A DNA stretch of 64,000 nucleotides from Thiohalomonas sp963783235 (GTDB lineage: Bacteria > Pseudomonadota > Gammaproteobacteria > Thiohalomonadales > Thiohalomonadaceae). The position numbers were made by a program, and so were the translations under genes. The notes below the pieces were generated by a model, which did not search any database, was not told the DNA's origin, and worked only from the letters and a program-made list of their open reading frames with translations. This document shows positions 28,554-36,847 of this stretch, in pieces. Positions within the stretch are counted from its first letter, which is position 1; each line of letters begins with the position of its first letter. The stretch lies in assembly GCA_963783235.1 (NCBI GenBank), contig CAWAMN010000002.1:372001-436000 (forward strand), read 5' to 3'.

Positions 28554-29291
28554 TCAACCCAGGGTCAGTGCAATCAGGATCAGCGCCTCGCCGATTTCGA
28601 CCATCGCGCCGGTGGTGTCTCCGGTGGTTCCGCCCACGCGCGCCATGATCCGGGCGCGAAACAGCAACAACCACGCCGCCCCCACAACCACTGCGACGAT
28701 ACCGGCAGCCCCGAAGAGCAGCAGCGCGAGAGCCGCTGCGCCGATCAGCACGTAACGGGCATTGCTCTCCGGCAATCCCGAGGCCATCGACTCGCCGAGT
28801 CCGCCGCTGCGGACATACGGGGTCGTGAGGAAAAGAGCGACAATCAGGGTTCGAGCCGCGACCGAGGCCAACAGGAGCATGGCACCGCCGGGCAGTGCCG
28901 TCAGGGCGGCAAATTTGGCGATCAGAACCAGAAAGACGGCAGCCGCGCCCATCGGCCCCAGGTAGGGGTCTTTCATGATGGCCAGCATCCGCTCCCGATC
29001 GCCGTGCCCGCCGACCCAGGCGTCAGTGGTGTCGGCAAGTCCGTCGAGGTGCAGTGCGCCGGTCAGCAACACCCAGACTGTCAGGATAACGGCGGAACGC
29101 ACCATCGGTTCGGTGGCTCCCAAAAGAGCGTCCGTGACCCAAAGCAGGCTGCCGATGACAACACCGACGGCGGGAAACCACAGCACCGAGCCGGCCAACT
29201 CCGAGGGCTGGGCGGGTTCGCCCTTCGGCGTCGGCAGACGGGTCAGGAATTGCAGTGCAATCCAGAAATGGTTCGGACCGATGGAAGTCAT
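28554..29291 (-). CDS. cobS: Adenosylcobinamide-GDP ribazoletransferase CobS
   Basis: 245 aa from the ATG reading MTSIGPNHFW, 2 bp after the cobC stop. Membrane enzyme that joins adenosylcobinamide-GDP to alpha-ribazole in the last steps of cobalamin assembly. Motifs: LQFLTRLPTP, GALHLDGLADTTDAWVGG with the acidic metal-binding residues, and DPYLGPMGA. Six or more membrane helices. Last gene of the leftward operon. Confidence 0.93.
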   Translation of the reverse strand: MTSIGPNHFWIALQFLTRLPTPKGEPAQPSELAGSVLWFPAVGVVIGSLLWVTDALLGATEPMVRSAVILTVWVLLTGALHLDGLADTTDAWVGGHGDRERMLAIMKDPYLGPMGAAAVFLVLIAKFAALTALPGGAMLLLASVAARTLIVALFLTTPYVRSGGLGESMASGLPESNARYVLIGAAALALLLFGAAGIVAVVVGAAWLLLFRARIMARVGGTTGDTTGAMVEIGEALILIALTLG

Positions 29292-29293
29292 CC

Positions 29294-29902
29294 TCAGGCG
29301 GTTATCGTTTCGCCGTGAAACATGAGGCGAGGCAGCGCGTCCTCCCCCTGTCCATCCACGCGGATGCGGGTGATGCCGGCGTTCGCCACCTGAATGCGAA
29401 ACATGCGATCCAGGGGCATGTCCAGTACGTGACGAATGACCATCCGTATCTGGCCCGCGTGCCCGACGACAAGGATGTGCCGACCGGCATACTCTTCGAG
29501 AAGAGAGTCCCACGCAGCGACGATTCGGTTCTGGAATTCAGTCAGCGTCTCCGCACCGGGAGGCGTATTATTCAGCGGATCGCTCCAGAAACGCATGAGG
29601 ACATCCGGGTCCTCCTCCATCAGCTCCTGTGCCGTTCTCCCCTCCCATTCGCCAAAGCCGATCTCTTTCAGCCGTTCATCGTAGGCCAGAGCAATCGCGT
29701 GCCGTTCGGCGACCTCCGCCGCAAAGGCCCCGCAGCGAACCAGCGGCGAGGAGACAATCGCGTCCCAGGGACACCGTTCGCCCACGGCGCCCCGCATCTG
29801 TCGCCAACCCTTCTCACTCAACGGGTCATCGATCTGCCCGCGGTACATCTTCCCGCCCACAGGTTCACCGTGGCGGATCAGGTCAACGATTGTGGAAATC
29901 AT
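29294..29902 (-). CDS. cobC: Histidine phosphatase, alpha-ribazole phosphatase CobC type
   Basis: 202 aa. Catalytic VDLIRHGEPVGG with RHG at the N-terminus, second His in LVVGHAGQIRMVIRH, and FGEWEGRTAQEL. Phosphoglycerate-mutase-like fold. The position between cobU and cobS supports alpha-ribazole-5'-phosphate phosphatase rather than another member of the family. Confidence 0.87.
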   Translation of the reverse strand: MISTIVDLIRHGEPVGGKMYRGQIDDPLSEKGWRQMRGAVGERCPWDAIVSSPLVRCGAFAAEVAERHAIALAYDERLKEIGFGEWEGRTAQELMEEDPDVLMRFWSDPLNNTPPGAETLTEFQNRIVAAWDSLLEEYAGRHILVVGHAGQIRMVIRHVLDMPLDRMFRIQVANAGITRIRVDGQGEDALPRLMFHGETITA

Positions 29903-29945
29903 GAATCACTATCCAATGTTTTATTCAATGAACAACAAAGATGTT

Positions 29946-30452
29946 TCACTTCAGCCGCAACGGTAATCCGGCGGCGACAAAAGTGACGCGCTCACACTCA
30001 GCAGCCACCGCTTGATTGAGCCGACCCGCTTCATCCCGGAAACGGCGGGCCAGGGGATTATCGGGCACGATGCCGAGTCCCACCTCGTTACTGACCAGGA
30101 GCAGGCGACCGGGGAGGCTCGGGAGTACCTGCAGCAGGCGCTCACGCTCCCGGCAAAGGGTTTGCTCACCAGCCTGCATAAGGTTCGACAGCCAAAGGGT
30201 AAGGCAATCCACCAGCAGGCAGCGTTCAGCGGCCGCGTTCTCCTCCAGAACAGATGCGAGCGCCAAGGGCTCTTCGATAGTCTGCCAGGGAGCGGGCCGG
30301 TCGGCGCGATGACGCGCGATGCGCTCGGCCATCTCATCGTCGCCGATTGTCGCCGTCGCTATATAGATGACCTCCAGACCGCTCTCGCCAGCGAGTGCTT
30401 CGGCGTGGCGGCTTTTACCGGAACGCGCGCCTCCCAGGATCAAGTGGCTCAC
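29946..30452 (-). CDS. cobU: Bifunctional adenosylcobinamide kinase / guanylyltransferase CobU
   Basis: About 168 aa from a GTG (MSHLILGGARSGKS). The in-frame extension to 30518 would overlap ampE and precede the family's normal start. P-loop GGARSGKS, IATATIGDDEMAERIARHR with the catalytic His, LLVDCLTLWLSNLM, and VSNEVGLGIVPDNPLAR. Phosphorylates cobinamide and transfers GMP. No clear ribosome-binding site, so the start is uncertain. Confidence 0.9.
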   Translation of the reverse strand: MSHLILGGARSGKSRHAEALAGESGLEVIYIATATIGDDEMAERIARHRADRPAPWQTIEEPLALASVLEENAAAERCLLVDCLTLWLSNLMQAGEQTLCRERERLLQVLPSLPGRLLLVSNEVGLGIVPDNPLARRFRDEAGRLNQAVAAECERVTFVAAGLPLRLK

Positions 30453-30469
30453 AAGGAATCGGAACAGGC

Positions 30470-31345
30470 TCAGCCGTGCCAGCCGGCCAGCGTAAATACG
30501 GCGAGCACGGTCAGCCAAATGATGGCGGCGCGGCGCACCAACGCCAGGGTTTCGCGGACATTTTCAGTCTCGACTTGCTGGTCGGGGTGGCCATCTTCCT
30601 GTTCCGCCGGGTCATACTGCAAACCACCGAAACCCGCCGACATCAAAGCGCCGCGGTTTTCATCGACAGAGCGCCAGGCCTCATGCCGCCAGCGCTGCAT
30701 CGCATCCACAAAGCTGCCCGCCAGCGCATAACTGAACGCACAGAGCCGGGAGGGTATCCAGGCAAGAATATAGTGAAGCCGCCAAGCCGCCAGGCCGATG
30801 CCCTCTTCGGCCTCCCGGTAGCGCGCTTCCAGCAACCGACTCAGTCGATAGAGGATTGCGCCCACCGGCCCCAGCAGGAGGAACCAGAAGATAATTCCGA
30901 GCACGCGCTCATGAGCCTCGACGAGAATGGTCTCGATGATAGCCTTCGCCCGCGCTTCAGACTCTTCGGGCACCTCGCCGCCCAGCAGACTGGCCGCGTG
31001 CCAGCGAGCCGAATCCTCATCGTTGCGCTCACGGGCATCGGCAAAGGCCTCCACTTCGGCCTCCAGATCCCGGGGGCCGAACGCATAGAGCAACACCAGA
31101 ACCGCATAGAGAAAACCGAGCAGCCCCCACAGCTCACCCAGGGCATACCCCACCAGCCCGACGCCGATTACGGGTAGGCCGATCACCAACAGGACGCCGA
31201 GCGGCCCGTCCCAAAAGCGCCCTTCCGGCAGGCTGCCCCGCACCCGATCGGTAAAGGCGGCGAACCAGTCGAAACGACGCAGCTCCTCGAGCGAGCCCAG
31301 GAAGTGCTCAATAAAGAGCGCGAAAAGAATAGCGATCAGAGACAT
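30470..31345 (-). CDS. ampE: AmpE-like inner-membrane protein (CobD/CbiB-related)
   Basis: 291 aa with N-terminal LIAILFALFIEHFLG and membrane helices near 50-90, 145-170 and at the C-terminus. ARWHAASLLGGEVPEESEARA and FWFLLLGPVGAILYRLSRLL match AmpE, which shares the CobD/CbiB fold. In enterics AmpE accompanies AmpD in beta-lactamase control, though its biochemical role is unsettled. It lies between ampD and cobU, so a cobalamin role cannot be excluded. Confidence 0.85.
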   Translation of the reverse strand: MSLIAILFALFIEHFLGSLEELRRFDWFAAFTDRVRGSLPEGRFWDGPLGVLLVIGLPVIGVGLVGYALGELWGLLGFLYAVLVLLYAFGPRDLEAEVEAFADARERNDEDSARWHAASLLGGEVPEESEARAKAIIETILVEAHERVLGIIFWFLLLGPVGAILYRLSRLLEARYREAEEGIGLAAWRLHYILAWIPSRLCAFSYALAGSFVDAMQRWRHEAWRSVDENRGALMSAGFGGLQYDPAEQEDGHPDQQVETENVRETLALVRRAAIIWLTVLAVFTLAGWHG

Positions 31346-31510
31346 GGACGGGTTCCGCTGAATTCTGGCTGACCATTGAGCAATGGAGAAATGCCGGTAT
31401 AAAGAGCACGTCGAAGGGCTTATTGAAAGCTTTTCTCCGGAGCCTGATGGTCTCTGTGATTGAAAACAAACACGACTAGTTTCAAACCTGGCGGGAAAAC
31501 TTGCAAGATG

Positions 31511-32095
31511 TTAGGCCAGCCGCTCCAATTCGTCCCCAAGCCGGGCCCACTGAAAGCCCGGACCCGGATCGGTTTTTCGATTCGGGGCGATATCGCTGTG
31601 GCCGGCCAGCCGATCGCGGGTCACGCCCGGGAAAGCGGTCTCCAAAGCGGCAATGACCGCCGCGAGCTGCCGATACTGAACCGCCTCATACGGTTTCTCA
31701 TCGGTTCCCTCCAACTCGATACCGATTGAAAAGTCGTTGCAGCGCTCGCGCCCGGCAAAACAGGACGCCCCGGCATGCCAGGCGCGACGGTGTAGCGGGA
31801 CATACTGCACCAGGGCGCCGTCGCGGCGGATTAGCAGGTGTGAGGAGACCCGCATCTGATGGATTTCCCGAAAATAGGGGTGAACGTCCGGATCGAGCGC
31901 ATTGGTAAACAGGGCATCGATCCAGGGGCCTCCGAATTCACCCGGCGGCAGACTGATGTTGTGAACCACCACCAGGTCAATGACGGCACCTGCCGGCCGG
32001 TCGTCGCAATTCGGAGAAGGGACCTGGCGCGCTTCGTTGATCAGCCCGGTGACAAGGTCAACGGAAAGGGCGGGAGAGGCCGCTGTCAGATTCAC
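31511..32095 (-). CDS. ampD: 1,6-anhydro-MurNAc-L-alanine amidase AmpD
   Basis: 194 aa, cytoplasmic. Cuts the stem peptide from anhydro-muropeptides in wall recycling. Zinc ligands are visible in VVVHNISLPPG (His), HRRAWHAGAS (His) and GHSDIAPNRKTDPGPGFQW (catalytic region with Asp). Start codon overlaps the thioredoxin stop by 4 bp. A 165-bp gap separates it from ampE. Confidence 0.93.
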   Translation of the reverse strand: MNLTAASPALSVDLVTGLINEARQVPSPNCDDRPAGAVIDLVVVHNISLPPGEFGGPWIDALFTNALDPDVHPYFREIHQMRVSSHLLIRRDGALVQYVPLHRRAWHAGASCFAGRERCNDFSIGIELEGTDEKPYEAVQYRQLAAVIAALETAFPGVTRDRLAGHSDIAPNRKTDPGPGFQWARLGDELERLA

Positions 32096-32433
32096 GGGGC
32101 CTCCCGGGCAGGCGCCGCCAGAGCCGCATGGATGGCCTCTCGCAGGTGATCGGGCCGGGCCTCCGCGTGCAGTTCGCAGTGGAATACCCCGTCCCGGAAG
32201 AGAAACATGGCCGGAAGGTGAAAGACGCCGAATTCGCGGGTGACGCCCAATTCGCGCTGCGCGTCCACTTCAAACAGGTGAATATCGGAAAAACGATCCG
32301 AGTGTTCCGCCAGTACCCGCTTAAGCTGTTTGCAGGCACCGCAGGCCGGGGCGGTGAAAAAGACCAGACTCACGCCCGCCACTTCCTCAAGGGCATGGTG
32401 GAAATCAAATTGGTCGAGCTGCTGAAAAGTCAT
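32092..32433 (-). CDS. Thioredoxin-family protein
   Basis: 113 aa, one thioredoxin fold without signal peptide. Active site FFTAPACGACKQLKR (CGAC instead of CGPC) and the cis-proline in VFHLPAMFLFRDG. Probably a cytoplasmic thiol-disulfide reductase of unknown partner. Overlaps the CBS and ampD genes by 4 bp on each side, so translationally coupled. Confidence 0.88.
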   Translation of the reverse strand: MTFQQLDQFDFHHALEEVAGVSLVFFTAPACGACKQLKRVLAEHSDRFSDIHLFEVDAQRELGVTREFGVFHLPAMFLFRDGVFHCELHAEARPDHLREAIHAALAAPAREAP

Positions 32434-32837
32434 TCGTCAACGGGCCGCATGCCGAGCAGGACCATATCCGTGAAACTGACAATCCCCACCACATTGCCCC
32501 TCTCCACCACCGGCGCGCGGGTCAGATAGAAGCGTTCGAAGAGACGGGCGCAGTAGCGGATATCCATGTCCGGGTCGACGCTGACCACCGGCTTGGCCAT
32601 CACCTCGTAGACATTGACCCGATCCGGCGAGCGATCCCGGCCGAGCACGTGGCGGGCGATATCCGAAACCAGCAGCATGCCGTATTCATCGTCGGGATGG
32701 CGTTTATCGACGATCAGGCACTTGGTTTCCACATGCTTCATGGATTTCAGCGCCTCGCTGACGGTCGCCATGCCGTCCACCATATCGAAATTCGGCTTCA
32801 TCACGTCGCGGACACGTACGATTTTCCGTTCACTCAC
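32430..32837 (-). CDS. CBS domain-pair protein
   Basis: 135 aa made of two CBS motifs (VRDVMKPNFDMVDGMATVSE and VYEVMAKPVVSVDPDMDI ... VGIVSFTDMVLLG). Such stand-alone pairs bind adenosyl nucleotides and regulate partners. First gene of the leftward operon; divergent from lexA. Confidence 0.9.
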   Translation of the reverse strand: MSERKIVRVRDVMKPNFDMVDGMATVSEALKSMKHVETKCLIVDKRHPDDEYGMLLVSDIARHVLGRDRSPDRVNVYEVMAKPVVSVDPDMDIRYCARLFERFYLTRAPVVERGNVVGIVSFTDMVLLGMRPVDE

Positions 32838-32983
32838 TGGTCAGCAACCTCCGGGCCCGGATTGGTATGACTTATTCGCTACGGATGAGCGCGGTTATAG
32901 CAGATTGCGCCTTCGGTCAGAAGGGCTGCGGCCTTTTCCTTCAACGGCAATTCCCCTCGAACTTGCCGATCCGGGAGCTATTG

Positions 32984-32999
32984 CTGTATAAATTTACAG
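32984..32999. promoter_or_regulatory. LexA (SOS) box before lexA
   Basis: CTGTATAAATTTACAG: CTGT-N8-ACAG, the gammaproteobacterial SOS consensus, 22 bp before the lexA ATG. It lets LexA repress its own operon. Confidence 0.9.
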
Positions 33000-33021
33000 T
33001 ACGCAATCACCGGTAATAACC

Positions 33022-33642
33022 ATGGGCGACGAACTCACTCCCCGGCAGGCGGAAATCCTGCAACTCATCCGCGAAACCATCGAAACCAGCGGCTCACCAC
33101 CGACCCGCGCAGAGATTTCCCGTATTTTGGGTTTCCGCTCCCCCAACGCCGCGGAGGGGCACCTGCGCGCGCTCGCCAAGAAGGGGGCCATCGAACTGGT
33201 CCCCGGCGCCTCGCGCGGCATCCGCCTGTGCGGCGGCGAGGGGCTGCCGCTGGTGGGCCGGGTGGCCGCAGGCAACCCCATTCTGGCGGAGGAGAACATT
33301 GAAAACCGCTACCGACTCGATCCGGGCCTGTTCAGCCCCCGCGCCGACTATCTGCTGCGCGTGAAGGGTATGAGCATGAAGGATATCGGCATCCTGGATG
33401 GCGATCTGCTGGCCGTACACCGCACCGGCGAGGCCCGCGATGGCCAAATCGTAGTGGCCCGCATCGAGGACGAAGTCACGGTCAAGCGATTACAGCGAAA
33501 TGGGCGGAACCGGGTCCTGCTGCTGCCGGAGAATCCCGATTTCGAGCCCATCGAGGTGAACCCGGCGCGCCAGGAGCTGGTCATTGAGGGTATCGGCGTC
33601 GGTGTCGTCCGCAACAACCACTTGGGAGCCCTCGCACAATGA
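33022..33642 (+). CDS. lexA: SOS repressor LexA
   Basis: 206 aa. N-terminal winged helix (LTPRQAEILQLIRETI, SPPTRAEISRILGFRSPNAAEGHLRAL), Ala-Gly cleavage site in GRVAAGNPILAEENI, catalytic Ser in VKGMSMKDIGILDGD and Lys in ARIEDEVTVKRLQR. Represses DNA-damage genes until RecA triggers self-cleavage. First gene of a lexA-imuA-imuB operon; the box at 32984 is its operator. Confidence 0.97.
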   Translation: MGDELTPRQAEILQLIRETIETSGSPPTRAEISRILGFRSPNAAEGHLRALAKKGAIELVPGASRGIRLCGGEGLPLVGRVAAGNPILAEENIENRYRLDPGLFSPRADYLLRVKGMSMKDIGILDGDLLAVHRTGEARDGQIVVARIEDEVTVKRLQRNGRNRVLLLPENPDFEPIEVNPARQELVIEGIGVGVVRNNHLGALAQ

Positions 33643-33673
33643 GGGACTGCGCCTCACGACAGACTTCCAGCCT

Positions 33674-34279
33674 ATGAACCTGCACTCACTCCTTGCCCGT
33701 GCCGATATCTGGCGCGGCCGGGAGGCGTCTCCCCAGACGGCGCCCCACCTCCCCACCGGCCATTCGGCGCTGGATGAGCGACTGGGCGGCGGCTGGCCGG
33801 TGGGGGCTCTGGCCGAGGTCCTGGTCGACCGGGAAGGTATTGGCGAACTGCGCCTGCTGATGCCCGCCCTGGCCCACCTTTCCCGGGAACGCTGGCAGGC
33901 CTGGATAGCCCCGCCGCACATCCCCTACGCCCCCGCGCTGGCCGCGGCAGGCATCGACCTGCAACGCCTGGCCTGGATCCGTACCACTGGAGACGACCAG
34001 ACCCTGTGGAGCCTTGAGCAGAGCCTGCGCTCCGGCGTCTGCGGCGCCGTTCTCGGCTGGCCCAAGCGGACGGACAACCGCGCCCTGCGCCGCCTGCAGC
34101 TGGCCGCCGAGCACGGTGAAGCCACCGGCTTCCTGTTCCGCCCCCGCCGGGAAGCCCACCAGCCCTCCCCCGCCGCAGTGCGGCTGGAGTTGGAATACAA
34201 CACCAAGGGACTGGCCGTGCACATATTGAAACGCCGCGGCGGCTGGGCGGGTGCGCCGGTTGTGTTGAGTGCAGCCTGA
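33674..34279 (+). CDS. imuA: Translesion synthesis protein ImuA
   Basis: 201 aa from the ATG reading MNLHSLLARADIW, 31 bp after lexA; longer in-frame starts overlap lexA. RecA/SulA-like fold with PTGHSALDERLGGGWPVGALAEVL (degenerate P-loop) and SGVCGAVLGWPKRTDNRALRRLQLAAE. Works with ImuB and DnaE2 in error-prone repair. Under LexA control by operon position. Confidence 0.92.
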   Translation: MNLHSLLARADIWRGREASPQTAPHLPTGHSALDERLGGGWPVGALAEVLVDREGIGELRLLMPALAHLSRERWQAWIAPPHIPYAPALAAAGIDLQRLAWIRTTGDDQTLWSLEQSLRSGVCGAVLGWPKRTDNRALRRLQLAAEHGEATGFLFRPRREAHQPSPAAVRLELEYNTKGLAVHILKRRGGWAGAPVVLSAA

Positions 34280-34418
34280 TTGAGTCAACCCCCACCTTGG
34301 CCCAGGGGGAGGGGACGGTCGCCCCATACAGAGGAGAGCTGTACAGGCCCATCCAGCCCCCACAACCGAACGAAGAGTCCCTTCTCCCCCCGAGAGAAGG
34401 ACAAGATGAGGGGGATAT
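34280..34418. repeat. Direct repeat, left copy flanking DUF559 gene
   Basis: The 3' half (CACAACCGAACGAAG then CCCTTCTCCCCCC..GAGAAGGACA.GATGAGGGGG) is nearly identical to 34843-34902. The 5' half also matches more loosely around GGGGGAGGG. Hairpins resemble the internal hairpins of the 150-bp repeat family. It fills the gap between imuA and the DUF559 gene. Confidence 0.75.
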
Positions 34419-34432
34419 CAAAGGAAAAACCC

Positions 34433-34768
34433 ATGATGAAAACGGAATTCGCCCGGCAGCTTCGCCGAAACATGACCGATGCCGAATGCCGATTATGGCG
34501 ACATCTTCGCCGCCGGCAACTGGCCGGTCACAAGTTTCGCCGCCAATGCCCCATCGGCTGCTACATCGTCGATTTCGTCTGCTTCGAGCAGATGCTGGTG
34601 GTTGAACTCGATGGCGGGCAGCACGCGGAACGGGGCGCCCGGGATGCGCAGCGGGATGCTTGGCTGCAAGCACAGGGTTACCAGGTATTGCGCTTTTGGA
34701 ATAACGACGTGCTGCAGGAGACCGAGTCGGTTCTGGAGGTGATACTGGGTTCTATTGGTCAGGGCTAG
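34433..34768 (+). CDS. DUF559 (Vsr/PD-(D/E)XK-like) endonuclease domain protein
   Basis: 111 aa from the ATG reading MMKTEFARQL, with AAGGA 7 nt upstream. Family pattern: NMTDAECRLWRHLRRRQLAGHKFRRQCPIG, YIVDFVCFEQMLVVELDGGQHAE (acidic active site) and GYQVLRFWNNDVLQ. DUF559 belongs to the restriction-endonuclease-like fold; cellular role unknown. It interrupts the usual imuA-imuB pair and is bracketed by direct repeats, suggesting a mobile unit. Confidence 0.88.
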   Translation: MMKTEFARQLRRNMTDAECRLWRHLRRRQLAGHKFRRQCPIGCYIVDFVCFEQMLVVELDGGQHAERGARDAQRDAWLQAQGYQVLRFWNNDVLQETESVLEVILGSIGQG

Positions 34769-34769
34769 A

Positions 34770-34905
34770 GAACACCCCCTCCCTGGCCCTCCCCCACAGG
34801 GGGAGGGAATAATATCCGACACGGAGGAGCACAGCGTCAGCCACCCCCACAACCGAACGAAGGGTCCCTTCTCCCCCCGGGAGAAGGACAGGATGAGGGG
34901 GAGTC
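34770..34905. repeat. Direct repeat, right copy flanking DUF559 gene
   Basis: Second copy of the 34280 repeat in the same orientation, with CCCTCCC..GGGAGGG and CTTCTCCCCCCGGGAGAAG hairpins. Fills the gap up to the imuB start. Confidence 0.75.
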
Positions 34906-34955
34906 CAATCAATCACCTTCTCCACCAGCACGGGTCCCGAAGAAACCATTCATTC

Positions 34956-36380
34956 ATGCTTTGGCTCAGTATCCACCTACCTAATCTGGCGCTAGAGGTC
35001 TTCGGAGACACGGAGGCCCCGTTCGCCGTGCGCACCGGCCCGGATAACCGGCCGGTGGTGCACGCCTGCAATGCCGCCGCTGAGCAGCACGGAATCCACC
35101 CCGGGCAGCCCCTGGGGGCGGCCCTTGCCCTGTGCCATACCCTCCTCACCCGTGAACGCGACAGGGCGGCGGAGACGCAGGCCATGAAGTCCCTTGCACT
35201 CTGGGGTCAGCAGTTCACCTCACTGGTCCACATTCAGCCCCATGAAGGATTGCTGCTGGAGGTGGCCGGCAGCCTGAAGCTGTTCGGAGGCCTTGCCACC
35301 CTGCGGGATCGCATTGCCCATGAATTGAGTGAAATGGGCTACCGGGCAAACCTTGCCGTCGCCCCCACGCCGCTGGGGGGCTGGCTGCTGGCGAAAAACG
35401 GGGCCGAACTGCTGATTGAAGATCGGGACCGTTTGCGCGGAATATTGGAGCGCCTGCCGCTGAGCGGTCTGGAGGTGTCGCCCGAAACCGTTTCTGCCCT
35501 GCGGGGCATGGGACTGCGGCGGGTCGGGGATGTGCTGCGCCAGCCCCGTGGTGCCCTGGCGCGGCGGGTGGGTCCCGGCTTTTACGAATATCTTGATCGC
35601 GCCATCGGGCTTCGCGCCGATCCGCGCCTGCCCTTCGAACCCCCTCCCCGTTTTGATGGCCGCCTGCCGCTGCCGGCCGAAGTGGATAACACCGAAGCCC
35701 TGCTGTTTGCCGCCCGCCGGCTGGTGCTGGAGCTGGTGGGGCTGCTGCGTGCCAAGGGGGCCGGAGTGCAGGCGATGCGCTTTACCCTGGAGCACCGGGG
35801 ACGCCCGGAGAGCGAGCTGGCAATCGGGTTGCGGCGACCGTCACGGGATGCGGATCACCTCCTCGCCCTGATTCGGGAGCGTCTGGAACGTTTCGAACTA
35901 CCCGCCTCCACCGATGCCATCGGCCTGCACGCCGACCGGTTTCCTGAACGGGAAAGCGAACATGATGATCTGTTTACCGGCGAGCAGACCGGCCTGCCCG
36001 ATGCGAGCGTGTGGCTGGAGAAGCTCCGGGCCCGCCTGGGTGATGATGCCGTCGGCGGACTGGGTCCCGCTGCCGATCACCGGCCGGAAAAGGCCTGGCG
36101 CCCCTGCCCGGTAGGGGAAGGCCAATCGGACATTTCGACCGGAGAACGTCCGCTTTGGCTGTTTTCGGAACCGAAGCGGCTCGAACAGCGCAATGGCCGC
36201 CCCTGGCTGGAGGGCGAACTGCAACTGACCCGCGGGCCGGAGCGGATCGAAAGTGGCTGGTGGGATGGTAATGACGCCGCGCGCGACTACTTTGTTGCCG
36301 AAGACGCCCGCGGCGAGCACTTCTGGATCTACCAGGAGCGGCGAAGTCGGGGTTGGTTTCTGCACGGTCTGTTTGCCTGA
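34956..36380 (+). CDS. imuB: Y-family polymerase-like protein ImuB
   Basis: 474 aa from the ATG reading MLWLSIHLPN; the in-frame upstream part is only translated repeat. Y-family fold (LALEVFGDTEAPFAVRTG, LLLEVAGSLKLFGG, HhH-like VSALRGMGLRRVGDVL) but the catalytic acidic residues of true DinB are missing, as known for ImuB, which bridges the clamp and DnaE2. C-terminal QEEWWDG-type region (GWWDGNDAARDYFVAED) typical. Last gene of the lexA operon here; dnaE2 is 12 kb away. Confidence 0.93.
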   Translation: MLWLSIHLPNLALEVFGDTEAPFAVRTGPDNRPVVHACNAAAEQHGIHPGQPLGAALALCHTLLTRERDRAAETQAMKSLALWGQQFTSLVHIQPHEGLLLEVAGSLKLFGGLATLRDRIAHELSEMGYRANLAVAPTPLGGWLLAKNGAELLIEDRDRLRGILERLPLSGLEVSPETVSALRGMGLRRVGDVLRQPRGALARRVGPGFYEYLDRAIGLRADPRLPFEPPPRFDGRLPLPAEVDNTEALLFAARRLVLELVGLLRAKGAGVQAMRFTLEHRGRPESELAIGLRRPSRDADHLLALIRERLERFELPASTDAIGLHADRFPERESEHDDLFTGEQTGLPDASVWLEKLRARLGDDAVGGLGPAADHRPEKAWRPCPVGEGQSDISTGERPLWLFSEPKRLEQRNGRPWLEGELQLTRGPERIESGWWDGNDAARDYFVAEDARGEHFWIYQERRSRGWFLHGLFA

Positions 36381-36410
36381 GCGGTCGACCTTCAACCACA
36401 CCCAACCGCC

Positions 36411-36674
36411 TCAGGCGTTTGCGATACCCAGACTGACCTTGCGCCAAAGCTCGCACTCACCGATGCCCTGCTCACGCCCTTCGACAATGTTGCGCTCGAC
36501 CCATTCCCGCAGGCGCTCCCGCGTCCTGGCCTCCCAACGGTTTTCAGCCACCCGTTTCTCCTGCATCGTCTCAACCAGCCGATTCAGGACTTCCCGGCAC
36601 TGTGGATTCGGCTCGGCACTGACTGTCCCACAGGACAGGCCAAACAGAACCCAGACAACCAGAATGACTCTCAT
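36411..36674 (-). CDS. Small secreted hypothetical protein
   Basis: 87 aa. Signal peptide (ILVVWVLFGLSCGTVSA), then a highly charged helical body (VETMQEKRVAENRWEARTRERLREW) with three cysteines in the precursor's mature part and signal. Not recognised. Convergent with imuB. Confidence 0.55.
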   Translation of the reverse strand: MRVILVVWVLFGLSCGTVSAEPNPQCREVLNRLVETMQEKRVAENRWEARTRERLREWVERNIVEGREQGIGECELWRKVSLGIANA

Positions 36675-36847
36675 CGCTTCTCTCCTCCATGGTGCACAAT
36701 GAAATTGATTGCGCGGGAATCTACGCCATGAGTGTTAAGACGATTTGACGATTCGGTGAAGCATTCAGGAAAAAAGGGCGGTGTCCCTACCGGGCCCCGC
36801 TGATACGTATGCTGGAATGCATAGAAAACCCGTCGAAGGAGACAACC

